Assembly: GCA_900635495.1 (NCBI GenBank)
Contig: LR134136.1
Span: 1,550,001-1,614,000, forward strand
Source of the DNA: Atlantibacter hermannii
Lineage (GTDB): Bacteria; Pseudomonadota; Gammaproteobacteria; Enterobacterales; Enterobacteriaceae
Length of the DNA: 64,000 bases
Direction: 5' to 3'
Positions 46,744 to 55,155 of this stretch are shown here, in pieces. The notes beneath the pieces were generated by a model. It saw only the letters and a list, made by a program, of their open reading frames with translations. It had not been told where the DNA came from and did no database searches. The position numbers and the translations under genes are program-made. The stretch's first letter is position 1, and every line of letters starts with the position of its first letter.

Positions 46744-47458
46744 TCCACTTCTCTGGCTGATAGTGCTTTATGGCGCGCTGCTGGCGGGCTTGCCTCACAG
46801 CGCCGGGCTGTTTAGCTGGCTTTTCCCGCAGCTACCCCGCCCGCTATATCTGCAGGAAAGCTTTTGGGCGCTGACCCTGGCACATTTTTATCTGGTGGGC
46901 GTCTCAAGCCTGGTCGCGATCGTGCTGGGCATTGGGCTGGGGATTATCGTGACGCGTCCGTTCGGGCTGGAATTTCGCGCGCTGGTGGAAACCATCGCGG
47001 CGGTGGGCCAGACCTTTCCGCCTGTGGCAGTGCTGGCGGTGGCGGTACCGGTGATGGGTTTCGGCAAGGAGCCCGCGATCATCGCCCTGATCCTCTACGG
47101 CTGGCTGCCGGTATTGCAGGGCACGCTGGCTGGCATCGGCGCTGTGCCTGACGGGGTAAAAGAGGTTGCGCGCGGTGTAGGGATGAGCCGCTGGCAAATA
47201 CTCAGGAAAGTGGAATTGCCGCTGGCCGCCCCGGTGATTCTGGCCGGGGTACGCACATCCGTCATCATTAATATCGGGACGGCGGCGATTGCGTCCACGG
47301 TGGGTGCTAACACTCTTGGTACACCGGTGATTATCGGCCTCAGCGGTTTTAACACCGCTTACGTGATACAGGGGGCGATACTGGTGGCGCTGGCGGCGAT
47401 TATCGTCGACCGCGCCTTTGAACGCTTACAGCGGCTTATGACAGGCTATGCAAGATAA
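46727..47458 (+). CDS. yehW: YehW, osmoprotectant ABC transporter permease
   Basis: 243 residues with about six helices, BPD_transp_1 family. It contains ETIAAVGQTFPPVAVLAVAVPVMGFG, the EAA-type loop AVPDGVKEVARGVGMS and NIGTAAIASTVGANTLGTPVI. It overlaps yehX by 17 bases. Its 3' end overlaps the oppositely oriented small gene yohO by 23 bases. Confidence 0.93.
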   Translation: MRLLRDPLLWLIVLYGALLAGLPHSAGLFSWLFPQLPRPLYLQESFWALTLAHFYLVGVSSLVAIVLGIGLGIIVTRPFGLEFRALVETIAAVGQTFPPVAVLAVAVPVMGFGKEPAIIALILYGWLPVLQGTLAGIGAVPDGVKEVARGVGMSRWQILRKVELPLAAPVILAGVRTSVIINIGTAAIASTVGANTLGTPVIIGLSGFNTAYVIQGAILVALAAIIVDRAFERLQRLMTGYAR

Positions 47459-47546
47459 CGGTGTATCCGGCGAGCATCACGCCGCCGATCCCGCCAATTG
47501 CCATCAGCACCATACCGGTAATCAGCGCCACTCGGGTTAATTTCAT
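47436..47546 (-). CDS. yohO: YohO, 36-residue membrane protein
   Basis: A small minus-strand ORF with one hydrophobic helix (MKLTRVALITGMVLMAIGGI, then GGVMLAGYTVILHSLS). It shares the GGIGGVMLAGYT core with the 35-residue E. coli YohO, which lies at the same spot between yehW and mlrA. AAAAGGAGCAGCCA precedes the ATG, a good ribosome site. The last 23 bases are antisense to the end of yehW. Function unknown. Confidence 0.88.
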   Translation of the reverse strand: MKLTRVALITGMVLMAIGGIGGVMLAGYTVILHSLS

Positions 47547-47623
47547 TGGCTGCTCCTTTTGTTAACCCGGCGATTATACCTTTCTCACTTCAGGTTGCAC
47601 CTTTGTTATTTTCTGGTGCCGGG

Positions 47624-48367
47624 TTAAATCGCTTCCGGGGCGTTTAAATCAATGATCGCATGGCCTTCCTGGCGCCACCGCGCCAGTTGTGCCCGCTGAT
47701 GCGCACCGGGGTTATCGCCGCACCAGACCAGTAGCGTTTGGCCTGCGAATAGTTCCGGACGCAGTTGCGCGATGGGGTGCGCCAGAATGCTGGCTCGCCA
47801 GCCCCGCTGCGTCGCACTCCAGCCAGCCAGCCACAGCCGGGTGGTATCGCTGATATTCCAGCCGATCACCAGCGCGTCTTTACCGCTTTTTTTCCGTGCG
47901 GAGGCAAGGCACAGCGCGATGTAATTGATCAATACTCCATCAAGAATGCTGAGCAAAATGGCGAGGGCGGGTTGCTGGCTTTGCAGACGGTGGCGCAGAG
48001 GAATAAACAGCTTGTCGATCAGGGTCTGGGCGGGGTAGTCGCGGCCGGTTTCGCTGACCCAGTTGCGAACCCGGTTGATATTCCCGGCGCGCAGCAGGCG
48101 CAGCAGGGTTTCCTGCATTTGATACCATTGCGAACCCGGATCCTGGGCGTCGTTCAGTAGCAGCGCCTTCACTTTGCTGACCTGAACACCATTATCCACC
48201 CACTGTTTGATTTCGCGGATGCGATCAATATCAGCGTCGTTGAACAAGCGATGGCCTCCATCGGTACGCTGCGGCTTAATCAGGCCGTATCGCCGCTGCC
48301 ATGCCCTGAGTGTGACAGGATTGATGTCACATAACTCAGCAACCTCGCCGATGGTATATAGCGCCAT
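47624..48367 (-). CDS. mlrA: MlrA, MerR-like regulator of curli and biofilm (csgD activator)
   Basis: 247 residues. The MerR-type DNA-binding domain (residues 1-70) shows IGEVAELCDINPVTLRAWQRRYGLIKPQRTDGGHRLFNDADIDRI. The rest is a B12-binding-like/effector domain with LLSILDGVLINYIALCLASARKK and DALVIGWNISDTTRLW. In E. coli it activates csgD under RpoS and c-di-GMP control (YciR/YdaM). It stands alone next to yohO. Confidence 0.94.
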   Translation of the reverse strand: MALYTIGEVAELCDINPVTLRAWQRRYGLIKPQRTDGGHRLFNDADIDRIREIKQWVDNGVQVSKVKALLLNDAQDPGSQWYQMQETLLRLLRAGNINRVRNWVSETGRDYPAQTLIDKLFIPLRHRLQSQQPALAILLSILDGVLINYIALCLASARKKSGKDALVIGWNISDTTRLWLAGWSATQRGWRASILAHPIAQLRPELFAGQTLLVWCGDNPGAHQRAQLARWRQEGHAIIDLNAPEAI

Positions 48368-48490
48368 ACCGCCCTCTCTGTGAGCTAAATCCCCAGTTAA
48401 CTGTAGTTGGTATCAGCCTGACCAGGTAAAGAGATTCACTATTTTTGAACAATATTTTGACGGGTTGATTGACAGGGAGCACAGACACTT

Positions 48491-48518
48491 AAAAAAAATG
48501 CCCTCACGGGGAGGGCAT
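48491..48518 (-). terminator. Terminator of metG
   Basis: On the minus strand, stem ATGCCCTC/GAGGGCAT with a five-base loop is followed by eight T. It starts six bases after the metG stop. Confidence 0.9.
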
Positions 48519-48523
48519 TATGA

Positions 48524-50554
48524 TTACTTCACCTGGTGGCCGGGCTTAGCGCCTGCATCAGGGCTTAACAGGAAGATATCTTTACCGCCAGGACCTGCTG
48601 CCATCACCATGCCTTCCGACACGCCAAAGCGCATTTTACGTGGTGCCAGGTTCGCCACCATTACGGTCAGGCGGCCAATCAGCACCTGCGGATCCGGATA
48701 AGCGGAGCGGATGCCGGAGAACACGTTACGTTTTTCGCCGCCCAGGTCCAGCGTCAGGCGCAACAGCTTGTCAGAGCCTTCAACGAATTCCGCGTTTTCA
48801 ATCAGCGCCACGCGCAGATCGACTTTAGCGAAATCATCAAAGCTGATGGTGTCCTGAATCGGGTTGTCCGCCAGCTCACCGGTTACCGGCGCGGCTGCGG
48901 CTTTCACTTCTTCTTTCGACGCCTCGACCAGCACTTCAACCTGTTTCATCTCGATACGGTTGTACAGCGCTTTAAAGGTGTTCACCTTATGACCAAGCAG
49001 CGGCTGCTGGATGGCATCCCAGGTCAGTTCGGTATTCAGGAAGGCTTCGGCGCGCTCGCTCAACTGCGGCAACACCGGCTTCAGCCAGGTCATCAGGACG
49101 CGGAACAGGTTGATGCCCATGGAGCAGATCGCCTGCAGATCGGCGTCGCGACCTTCCTGTTTCGCCACAACCCACGGCGCCTGCTCGTCAACGTAGCGGT
49201 TGGCAACATCGGCCATCGCCATGATTTCACGGATCGCTTTGCCAAATTCGCGGCTTTCCCATGCGTCGGCGATGCTTTGCGCCGCGTCGGTAAAGGTTTT
49301 ATACAGCGCAGGATCGGCCAGTTCCGCGGCTAACACGCCGTCGAAACGCTTCGCGATAAAGCCTGCATTGCGTGAGGCGAGGTTAACCACTTTATTGACA
49401 ATATCGGCATTAACGCGCTGCACGAAATCTTCCAGGTTGAGATCGATATCATCGATACGCGAGGAGAGTTTCGCGGTGTAGTAGTAGCGCAGGCTGTCGG
49501 CGTCGAAGTGGTTAAGCCAGGTGCTGGCTTTGATAAAGGTGCCGCGCGATTTTGACATTTTCGCCCCGTTCACCGTCACGTAGCCGTGAACGAACAGGTT
49601 GGTGGGCTTGCGGTAACCGCTGCCTTCCAGCATGGCGGGCCAGAACAGGCTGTGGAAGTAAACAATGTCTTTACCGATGAAGTGGTAAAGCTCGGCGTCG
49701 GAATCCTTTTTCCACCAGTCATCGAAGTTCAAATCGCTGCGCTTGTCGCATAGATTTTTGAACGAGCCCATATAGCCGATAGGCGCATCCAGCCAGACGT
49801 AAAAATATTTGCCCGGCGCGTTCGGGATTTCGAAACCGAAGTACGGCGCATCGCGGGAGATATCCCACTGTTGCAGGCCGGACTCAAACCACTCCTGCAT
49901 TTTGTTCGCCACCTGCTCCTGCAGCGCGCCGCTGCGGGTCCACGCCTGCAGCATTTCGCTGAATGACGGCAGGTCGAAGAAGAAGTGCTCGGATTCACGC
50001 ATCTCAGGCGTCGCGCCGGAGACCACGGATTTCGGCTCAATCAGCTCGGTCGGGCTGTAGGTCGCGCCGCAGACTTCACAGTTGTCGCCGTACTGATCCG
50101 GCGATTTACATTTCGGGCAGGTGCCTTTAACGAAACGGTCCGGCAGGAACATGCCCTTTTCCGGATCGTAGAGCTGAGAGATGGTGCGGTTTTTAATAAA
50201 ACCGTTCTCTTTCAGACGGGTGTAAATCAGCTCCGACAGCTCGCGGTTTTCGTCGCTGTGTGTGGAATGGTAGTTATCGTAGCTGATATTAAACCCGGCA
50301 AAATCAGTCTGATGTTCCTGACTCATCTCGCCAATCATCTGCTCCGGCGTGATGCCAAGCTGTTGGGCCTTAAGCATAATCGGCGTGCCGTGGGCATCGT
50401 CGGCGCAGATGAAGTTGACGTTGTGGCCGCGCATTCGCTGGTAACGAACCCAGACATCAGCCTGGATATGCTCCAGCATGTGGCCGAGGTGGATCGAGCC
50501 ATTCGCATAGGGAAGGGCGCAGGTTACCAGTATTTTTTTCGCGGCTTGAGTCAT
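48524..50554 (-). CDS. metG: MetG, methionyl-tRNA synthetase
   Basis: 676 residues from the ATG at 50554; a longer frame to 50770 runs antisense through mrp's start and is rejected. Class I motifs are HLGH (in YANGSIHLGHML) and KMSKSRGTF. A zinc knuckle CPKC...CEVCG lies near residues 145-160. The anticodon-binding helical domain and a C-terminal tRNA-binding OB fold (about 570-676; VDLRVALIENAEFVEGSDKLL) complete the long dimeric form. It charges elongator and initiator tRNA-Met. Confidence 0.97.
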   Translation of the reverse strand: MTQAAKKILVTCALPYANGSIHLGHMLEHIQADVWVRYQRMRGHNVNFICADDAHGTPIMLKAQQLGITPEQMIGEMSQEHQTDFAGFNISYDNYHSTHSDENRELSELIYTRLKENGFIKNRTISQLYDPEKGMFLPDRFVKGTCPKCKSPDQYGDNCEVCGATYSPTELIEPKSVVSGATPEMRESEHFFFDLPSFSEMLQAWTRSGALQEQVANKMQEWFESGLQQWDISRDAPYFGFEIPNAPGKYFYVWLDAPIGYMGSFKNLCDKRSDLNFDDWWKKDSDAELYHFIGKDIVYFHSLFWPAMLEGSGYRKPTNLFVHGYVTVNGAKMSKSRGTFIKASTWLNHFDADSLRYYYTAKLSSRIDDIDLNLEDFVQRVNADIVNKVVNLASRNAGFIAKRFDGVLAAELADPALYKTFTDAAQSIADAWESREFGKAIREIMAMADVANRYVDEQAPWVVAKQEGRDADLQAICSMGINLFRVLMTWLKPVLPQLSERAEAFLNTELTWDAIQQPLLGHKVNTFKALYNRIEMKQVEVLVEASKEEVKAAAAPVTGELADNPIQDTISFDDFAKVDLRVALIENAEFVEGSDKLLRLTLDLGGEKRNVFSGIRSAYPDPQVLIGRLTVMVANLAPRKMRFGVSEGMVMAAGPGGKDIFLLSPDAGAKPGHQVK

Positions 50555-50594
50555 AGTGAGAATTACATCTTCTTGGTAAAAAGGGGGTTTGATA

Positions 50595-50620
50595 TTACCA
50601 AATGGGCAATTATTTGGTAA
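50595..50620. repeat. Perfect inverted repeat between metG and mrp
   Basis: TTACCAAAT, eight spacer bases, then ATTTGGTAA. It lies 41 bp upstream of metG and 90 bp upstream of mrp, in the middle of the divergent promoter region. It could be an operator or the base of an RNA hairpin. TTGGTA-like copies also occur nearby (about 50571 and 50655). Confidence 0.75.
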
Positions 50621-50709
50621 CCCAAAAGCGAACGCTGGGGGAATTATTCCCTTTTTGGTATGCTTACTCGTTCGAACCTTCATCAAATCACAATTACAAA
50701 GGAGTCGGG

Positions 50710-51819
50710 ATGAGTCCTCAATCCCAGGCCAAATCTCCGGAAGCCTTGCGAGCCATCGTTGCCGGTACACTGGCGAATTTCCAACACCCCACCCTGAAGC
50801 ACAATCTGACGGCGCTTAAGGCGCTGCATCATGTCGCGTGGCTGGACGACGTGCTTCATATCGAATTGCAAATGCCGTTTGCCTGGCAGAGCGCCTTTGA
50901 GGAATTGAAAGAGACACTCAGTGCGGATCTGCTACGTCTGACCGGCGCGAAAGCCATCGACTGGAAGCTGACGCACCAGATCGCGACATTAAAGCGCGTG
51001 AAGAACCAGGCAGGCATTAACGGTGTGAAAAACATCATCGCCGTCAGTTCCGGCAAAGGCGGCGTGGGCAAATCCTCCACGTCAGTCAACCTGGCGCTGG
51101 CGCTGGCGGCAGAAGGCGCGAAAGTGGGTATTCTGGATGCGGATATCTACGGCCCGTCGATCCCGACCATGCTGGGCACCGAGCACGAACGTCCCACCTC
51201 ACCGGATGGCACCCATATGGCGCCGATTGTCGCTCACGGGCTGGCCAGCAACTCCATCGGCTATCTGGTGACCGATGATAACGCGATGGTGTGGCGCGGG
51301 CCGATGGCCAGCAAGGCGTTGATGCAACTGCTGTCCGAAACCCTGTGGCCGGATCTGGATTATCTGGTGCTGGATATGCCGCCGGGCACGGGCGACATTC
51401 AGCTGACTCTGGCGCAGAACGTACCGGTAACCGGCGCGGTGGTGGTCACCACGCCGCAGGACATCGCGCTGATCGACGCCAAAAAAGGCATCGTGATGTT
51501 CGAGAAAGTGGAAGTGCCGGTGCTGGGTATCGTGGAAAACATGAGTATGCATGTGTGCAGCCAGTGCGGTCATCACGAGCCGATTTTCGGTACCGGCGGC
51601 GCGGAGAAGCTGGCGGTGCAGTACAAAACGTCGCTGCTTGGTCAGATGCCGTTGCACATTACGTTGCGTGAAGATCTCGATCGCGGCCAGCCGACAGTGG
51701 TAAGCCGTCCGGACAGCGAGTTCACCCAGATTTATCGCCAGCTGGCGGGGCGCGTTGCGGCCCAGCTTTACTGGCAGGGTGAAGTGATTCCGGGCGAAAT
51801 CGCTTTCCGCGCGGTATAA
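50710..51819 (+). CDS. mrp: Mrp (ApbC), P-loop iron-sulfur carrier ATPase
   Basis: 369 residues from the ATG at 50710 (AGGAG five bases upstream); an upstream in-frame start at 50602 is rejected. The N-terminal FeS-assembly (MIP18-like) domain is about residues 15-90. The deviant Walker A VSSGKGGVGKSS is near 115, LVLDMPPGTGD is the switch/Walker B part, and CSQC near residue 283 is the bridging Fe-S ligand pair. It transfers 4Fe-4S clusters to apoproteins. It is divergent from metG. Confidence 0.95.
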   Translation: MSPQSQAKSPEALRAIVAGTLANFQHPTLKHNLTALKALHHVAWLDDVLHIELQMPFAWQSAFEELKETLSADLLRLTGAKAIDWKLTHQIATLKRVKNQAGINGVKNIIAVSSGKGGVGKSSTSVNLALALAAEGAKVGILDADIYGPSIPTMLGTEHERPTSPDGTHMAPIVAHGLASNSIGYLVTDDNAMVWRGPMASKALMQLLSETLWPDLDYLVLDMPPGTGDIQLTLAQNVPVTGAVVVTTPQDIALIDAKKGIVMFEKVEVPVLGIVENMSMHVCSQCGHHEPIFGTGGAEKLAVQYKTSLLGQMPLHITLREDLDRGQPTVVSRPDSEFTQIYRQLAGRVAAQLYWQGEVIPGEIAFRAV

Positions 51820-51837
51820 TCGTCGGGCACGATGAGT

Positions 51838-51864
51838 AAGGCAGACGCGAGTCTGCCTTTTTTT
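51838..51864 (+). terminator. Terminator of mrp
   Basis: Stem AAGGCAGAC/GTCTGCCTT with a GCGA loop and seven T. Confidence 0.9.
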
Positions 51865-52299
51865 ATGGTCAGATTTATGCCACCGGCTTTGGAAAAAACC
51901 TGTTTTACAGACCCGGCTGATCCAGAGCATGACCCACAATGACGACGGTAAGCGAAACCGGCTCGTACTGATCTGTCGGGGAGAGAAGCATGAAACAAAG
52001 CTGCTTTTTCTCTTTTAAAAGCGTGTCGATGAAACGAAGCGTAATAATATAAAAAAAGATAAATGAGGAGGCGTTAATTAATTTTAAGATGCAGGAACGT
52101 AGCACACGCATTTATGAAATATTCTGTGTTTTAAAAACGGGAGCATCTCTGCAAAATATGCCAGTCGATCTCTGTTGACGGAAATCGATAAATTGCCCGG
52201 TAACAGGGTTTCAGGCAGAACAGGGCTTACAGCCATATAGCCATCCGGGTGTGTAAGCGGTTAAAATAAAAAACATAAACATTGCTAAATAAATTTCCC
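51865..52299. other. Gene-free AT-rich region between mrp and the cold-shock gene
   Basis: About 435 bp with no ORF that has a recognisable product. The only longer frame (minus strand, 51905-52111) has a weak ribosome site and no familiar motifs. The right half is strongly AT-rich, as often seen upstream of csp promoters. Confidence 0.5.
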
Positions 52300-52304
52300 T
52301 GTGT

Positions 52305-52310
52305 CTTAAT
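52305..52310 (+). promoter_or_regulatory. Likely -10 element of the cold-shock gene
   Basis: CTTAAT, followed after a few bases by TCATCGGTTTG, lines up with the E. coli cspA promoter (GCTTAAT...ATCAACGGTTTG). It puts the transcript start near 52317. Confidence 0.6.
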
Positions 52311-52316
52311 AGCGTC

Positions 52317-52488
52317 ATCGGTTTGGAATACAGACCTTATGAAAGCAGTTTTAGTAAAGCAGTCCTCAGTTCAAGAGTTTCTACAGATACCCTTTTTCGT
52401 GAGCCTCCTCCTAAGTGCCCAATAAGTTATTCTCGCATTACAGGCCATTATCGCCGCGCTAAGTGGCTCATCAATTAAGGAAGTATCT
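52317..52488 (+). promoter_or_regulatory. Long cspA-type 5' leader (cold-sensing mRNA thermoregulator)
   Basis: About 170 nt of untranslated leader. It resembles the E. coli cspA leader in order: CGGTTTG, ACAGACC (cold box core), AAAGCAGT, AGTAAAG, CAGTCC, TTCAAGAGTT, GATACCC. The E. coli leader refolds at low temperature to expose the ribosome site. The 3' part ends in TTAAGGAAGTATCTATG, a good ribosome site. Confidence 0.8.
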
Positions 52489-52701
52489 ATGTCTAATAAA
52501 ATGACTGGTTTAGTAAAATGGTTTAATTCAGATAAAGGTTTTGGCTTTATCACTCCGAACGACGGTAGCAAAGATGTTTTCGTACACTTCTCTGCTATTC
52601 AGAGCGATAGCTACAAAACTCTGGATGAAGGTCAGCAAGTTTCCTTCACCATTGAAAATGGTGCTAAAGGCCCGGCAGCAGGCAACGTAACTGTTATCTA
52701 A
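52489..52701 (+). CDS. CspA-family cold-shock protein
   Basis: 70 residues, a single cold-shock domain. It has RNP1 KGFGFIT and RNP2 VFVHFSA and begins MSNKMTGLVKWFNSDKGFGF. It is close to E. coli CspA and CspG (about 80% by eye). These proteins bind single-stranded RNA and DNA and melt mRNA structure in the cold. The cspA-like leader shows it is a cold-inducible member. The main cspA gene lies elsewhere in E. coli, so this is probably a paralogue. Confidence 0.93.
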   Translation: MSNKMTGLVKWFNSDKGFGFITPNDGSKDVFVHFSAIQSDSYKTLDEGQQVSFTIENGAKGPAAGNVTVI

Positions 52702-52782
52702 GCCGCGCTCATTATCAGTAAGGTTTACAACAGCGATGAAGACGCGAGTCTGAGCAGTAAACATTTACTGATAATAAAAATG

Positions 52783-52806
52783 AACCCGCCTGGTGCGGGT
52801 TTTTTA
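52783..52806 (+). terminator. Terminator of the cold-shock gene
   Basis: Stem AACCCGC/GCGGGTT with a five-base loop and T run. Confidence 0.88.
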
Positions 52807-52923
52807 TTACCTGAAATTTATTAACCGGTTCGTCTTTATGTGGCTTATTTTCTGAAACCGGGACGGCGACACCGCGAAAATACCCCTGACGCAGGCAGAC
52901 TGCGCGATACCATTCTCTCAGCG

Positions 52924-53406
52924 CTAACGCGTCTCTTTTTTCCAGTGCATCAAATAATATTCTCCCTCGGGACTCTCCCCGGTCGCTTCAATTTCCCATC
53001 CGTGACGACGATAAAATTCCACAGCCGGTTTATTCCTGACCAGGCATTTCAACGCACCGGTACTGGTAAAGCGGCTTTGCACGGTTTCCAGTAACGCAGT
53101 GCCAGCGCCTGTTCCCTGATACTGCGGATCGACAAACAGATTATGCAAAAAGTTGTCGTTTTCCAGGACTGAGGCAAAACCGATCCGGTGTCCGTCCTGT
53201 TCCGCGACCCAAATGGTTTCGCCGAGGGTGGCAGCATCGAAATCCTCAAGTTGCCACTGGCTGCCGTCCAGCCAGGGCCAGGCTTCACGCCGTGCCTGGA
53301 GATAAAGGGTTCGTAAAAAAGGGCGGTCCGACGCCTGCCAGCCACGGACCGTCAGGGCTGTTTTTTTATTACGCTCTGAAATTGTCACTTTTATGTTCAT
53401 CTTCAT
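52924..53406 (-). CDS. GNAT-family N-acetyltransferase
   Basis: 160 residues. The GNAT core includes IGFASVLENDNFLHNLFVDPQYQGTGAGTALLETVQSRF (acetyl-CoA binding loop) and a C-terminal FYRRHGWEIEATGESPEGEYYLMHWKK typical of small amine or peptide acetyltransferases. The substrate is unknown. The start is uncertain: the first ATG has no good ribosome site, and the conserved domain begins near residue 18. It is divergent from btsS with only about 60 bp between. Confidence 0.8.
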   Translation of the reverse strand: MKMNIKVTISERNKKTALTVRGWQASDRPFLRTLYLQARREAWPWLDGSQWQLEDFDAATLGETIWVAEQDGHRIGFASVLENDNFLHNLFVDPQYQGTGAGTALLETVQSRFTSTGALKCLVRNKPAVEFYRRHGWEIEATGESPEGEYYLMHWKKETR

Positions 53407-53466
53407 AGAAAGTCATTGACGCGCCGGGTATCTTACGCGCTTTTAACGGGAAGCCCGGTGCGGAGT

Positions 53467-55155
53467 ATGTACGAGTTTAACCTGGTGTTGCTGTTGCTCC
53501 AGCAAATGTGCGTGTTTTTGGTTATTGCGTGGTTGATGAGCAAAACGCGACTGTTTATTCCTCTGATGCAAGTCACCGTGCGCCTGCCGCATAAGCTGCT
53601 GTGCTACGTCACGTTCTCGATTTTCTGCATTCTCGGCACTTATTTCGGCTTACACATTGAAGACTCCATCGCCAATACCCGTGCCATTGGCGCGGTGATG
53701 GGCGGTTTGCTGGGCGGGCCAGTGGTAGGTGGCCTGGTTGGCCTGACCGGCGGGTTGCATCGCTACTCTATGGGTGGGATGACCGCGTTAAGCTGCATGA
53801 TCTCAACCATCGTTGAAGGGCTGCTGGGAGGATTAGTACACAGCATTCTGATCCGCCGTGGCCGCAGCGACAAGCTGTTCAGCCCGCTCACCGCAGGGGC
53901 GGTGACGTTTGTCGCCGAGCTGGTGCAGATGATGATTATCCTGCTGATTGCCCGGCCGTATCACGATGCGCTCAAGCTGGTGGAAAGCATCGCTGCGCCG
54001 ATGATCGTCACCAATACCGTCGGGGCGGCGCTGTTTATGCGTATCCTGCTGGACAAGCGGGCCATGTTTGAAAAATACACGTCGGCTTTTTCCGCCACCG
54101 CGTTGAAAGTGGCGGCGTCCACCGAAGGGATTTTGCGCCTCGGCTTTAATGAAGAAAACAGCGCTAAGGTGGCCCACGTTATCTGGAAAGAGCTGGATAT
54201 CGGGGCGGTGGCGATCACCGATCGGGAAAAACTGCTGGCGTTTACCGGCATCGGCGACGATCACCATTTGCCGGGGCGGCCTATTTCCTCCTCTTATACC
54301 TGGCGGGCGATAGAGTCCGGCGAAGTGGTGTATGCCGACGGCAATGAGGTGCCTTACCGCTGCTCGCTGCATCCTCATTGTAAGCTGGGCTCTACGCTGG
54401 TGATCCCCCTGTATGGCGAGAACCAGCGGGTCATTGGCACCATCAAACTCTATGAAGCCAAAAACCGCTTGTTCAGCTCCATTAACCGCACGCTGGGGGA
54501 GGGCATCGCCCAGCTTCTGTCAGCACAAATTCTGGCAGGCCAGTACGAGCGTCAGAAAGCGTTATTAACCCAGTCAGAAATCAAGCTGCTTCACGCCCAG
54601 GTGAACCCGCATTTTCTGTTTAACGCGCTGAATACCCTGATGGCGGTGATCCGTCGCGACAGCGAGCAGGCCGGGCAACTGGTGCAATACCTGTCGACTT
54701 TCTTTCGCAAAAACCTTAAGCGCCCGTCAGAAATCGTCACCCTTGCCGATGAGATAGAGCACGTGAATGCCTACCTGCAAATCGAGAAAGCGCGGTTTCA
54801 GGCCCATTTGCAGGTCACGTTGACGTTGCCGCCTGAACTGGCCCATGTGCGTTTACCGGCATTCACTCTGCAACCCATCGTCGAGAACGCCATTAAACAT
54901 GGCACCTCCCAGATGATGGAAACCGGCAAAATCCAGCTCACCGCGCGTCAGCAGGAAGACCGGCTGGTGCTGGAAATTGAAGATAACGCCGGACTCTATC
55001 AATCAAAACCGCAGTCGAACGGTTTGGGGATGAGCCTGGTGGAGAAAAGGCTGCGCGCCCGGTTTGGCGACCAGTGTGCTATGACCGTCAGCTGCGAACC
55101 CGATTTGTATACCCGTATAACCCTACAATTACCGATGGTGGAATCTCCATGTTAA
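53467..55155 (+). CDS. btsS: BtsS (YehU), pyruvate-sensing LytS-type histidine kinase
   Basis: 562 residues from the ATG at 53467, matching E. coli. The N-terminal 5TM-LytTR sensor has about six helices with GAVMGGLLGGPVVGGLVGLTGGLHR. A GAF domain follows (about 230-350). The histidine-kinase part shows LLHAQVNPHFLFNALNT (phospho-His) and an HATPase region with IVENAIKHG and GLGMSLVEKRL. E. coli BtsS is a high-affinity pyruvate receptor. Its stop overlaps btsR by seven bases. A GGAG lies very close (2 nt) to the ATG. Confidence 0.94.
   Translation: MYEFNLVLLLLQQMCVFLVIAWLMSKTRLFIPLMQVTVRLPHKLLCYVTFSIFCILGTYFGLHIEDSIANTRAIGAVMGGLLGGPVVGGLVGLTGGLHRYSMGGMTALSCMISTIVEGLLGGLVHSILIRRGRSDKLFSPLTAGAVTFVAELVQMMIILLIARPYHDALKLVESIAAPMIVTNTVGAALFMRILLDKRAMFEKYTSAFSATALKVAASTEGILRLGFNEENSAKVAHVIWKELDIGAVAITDREKLLAFTGIGDDHHLPGRPISSSYTWRAIESGEVVYADGNEVPYRCSLHPHCKLGSTLVIPLYGENQRVIGTIKLYEAKNRLFSSINRTLGEGIAQLLSAQILAGQYERQKALLTQSEIKLLHAQVNPHFLFNALNTLMAVIRRDSEQAGQLVQYLSTFFRKNLKRPSEIVTLADEIEHVNAYLQIEKARFQAHLQVTLTLPPELAHVRLPAFTLQPIVENAIKHGTSQMMETGKIQLTARQQEDRLVLEIEDNAGLYQSKPQSNGLGMSLVEKRLRARFGDQCAMTVSCEPDLYTRITLQLPMVESPC

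Noticed and set aside
50557..50770. N-terminal extension of metG up to 50770
   Set aside because: The added 72 residues run antisense through the mrp start, and known MetG begins at the equivalent of 50554.
51905..52111. 68-codon minus-strand frame in the mrp-csp gap
   Set aside because: No known homologue comes to mind, the ribosome site is weak and the composition is that of AT-rich noncoding DNA. I left it as gene-free.
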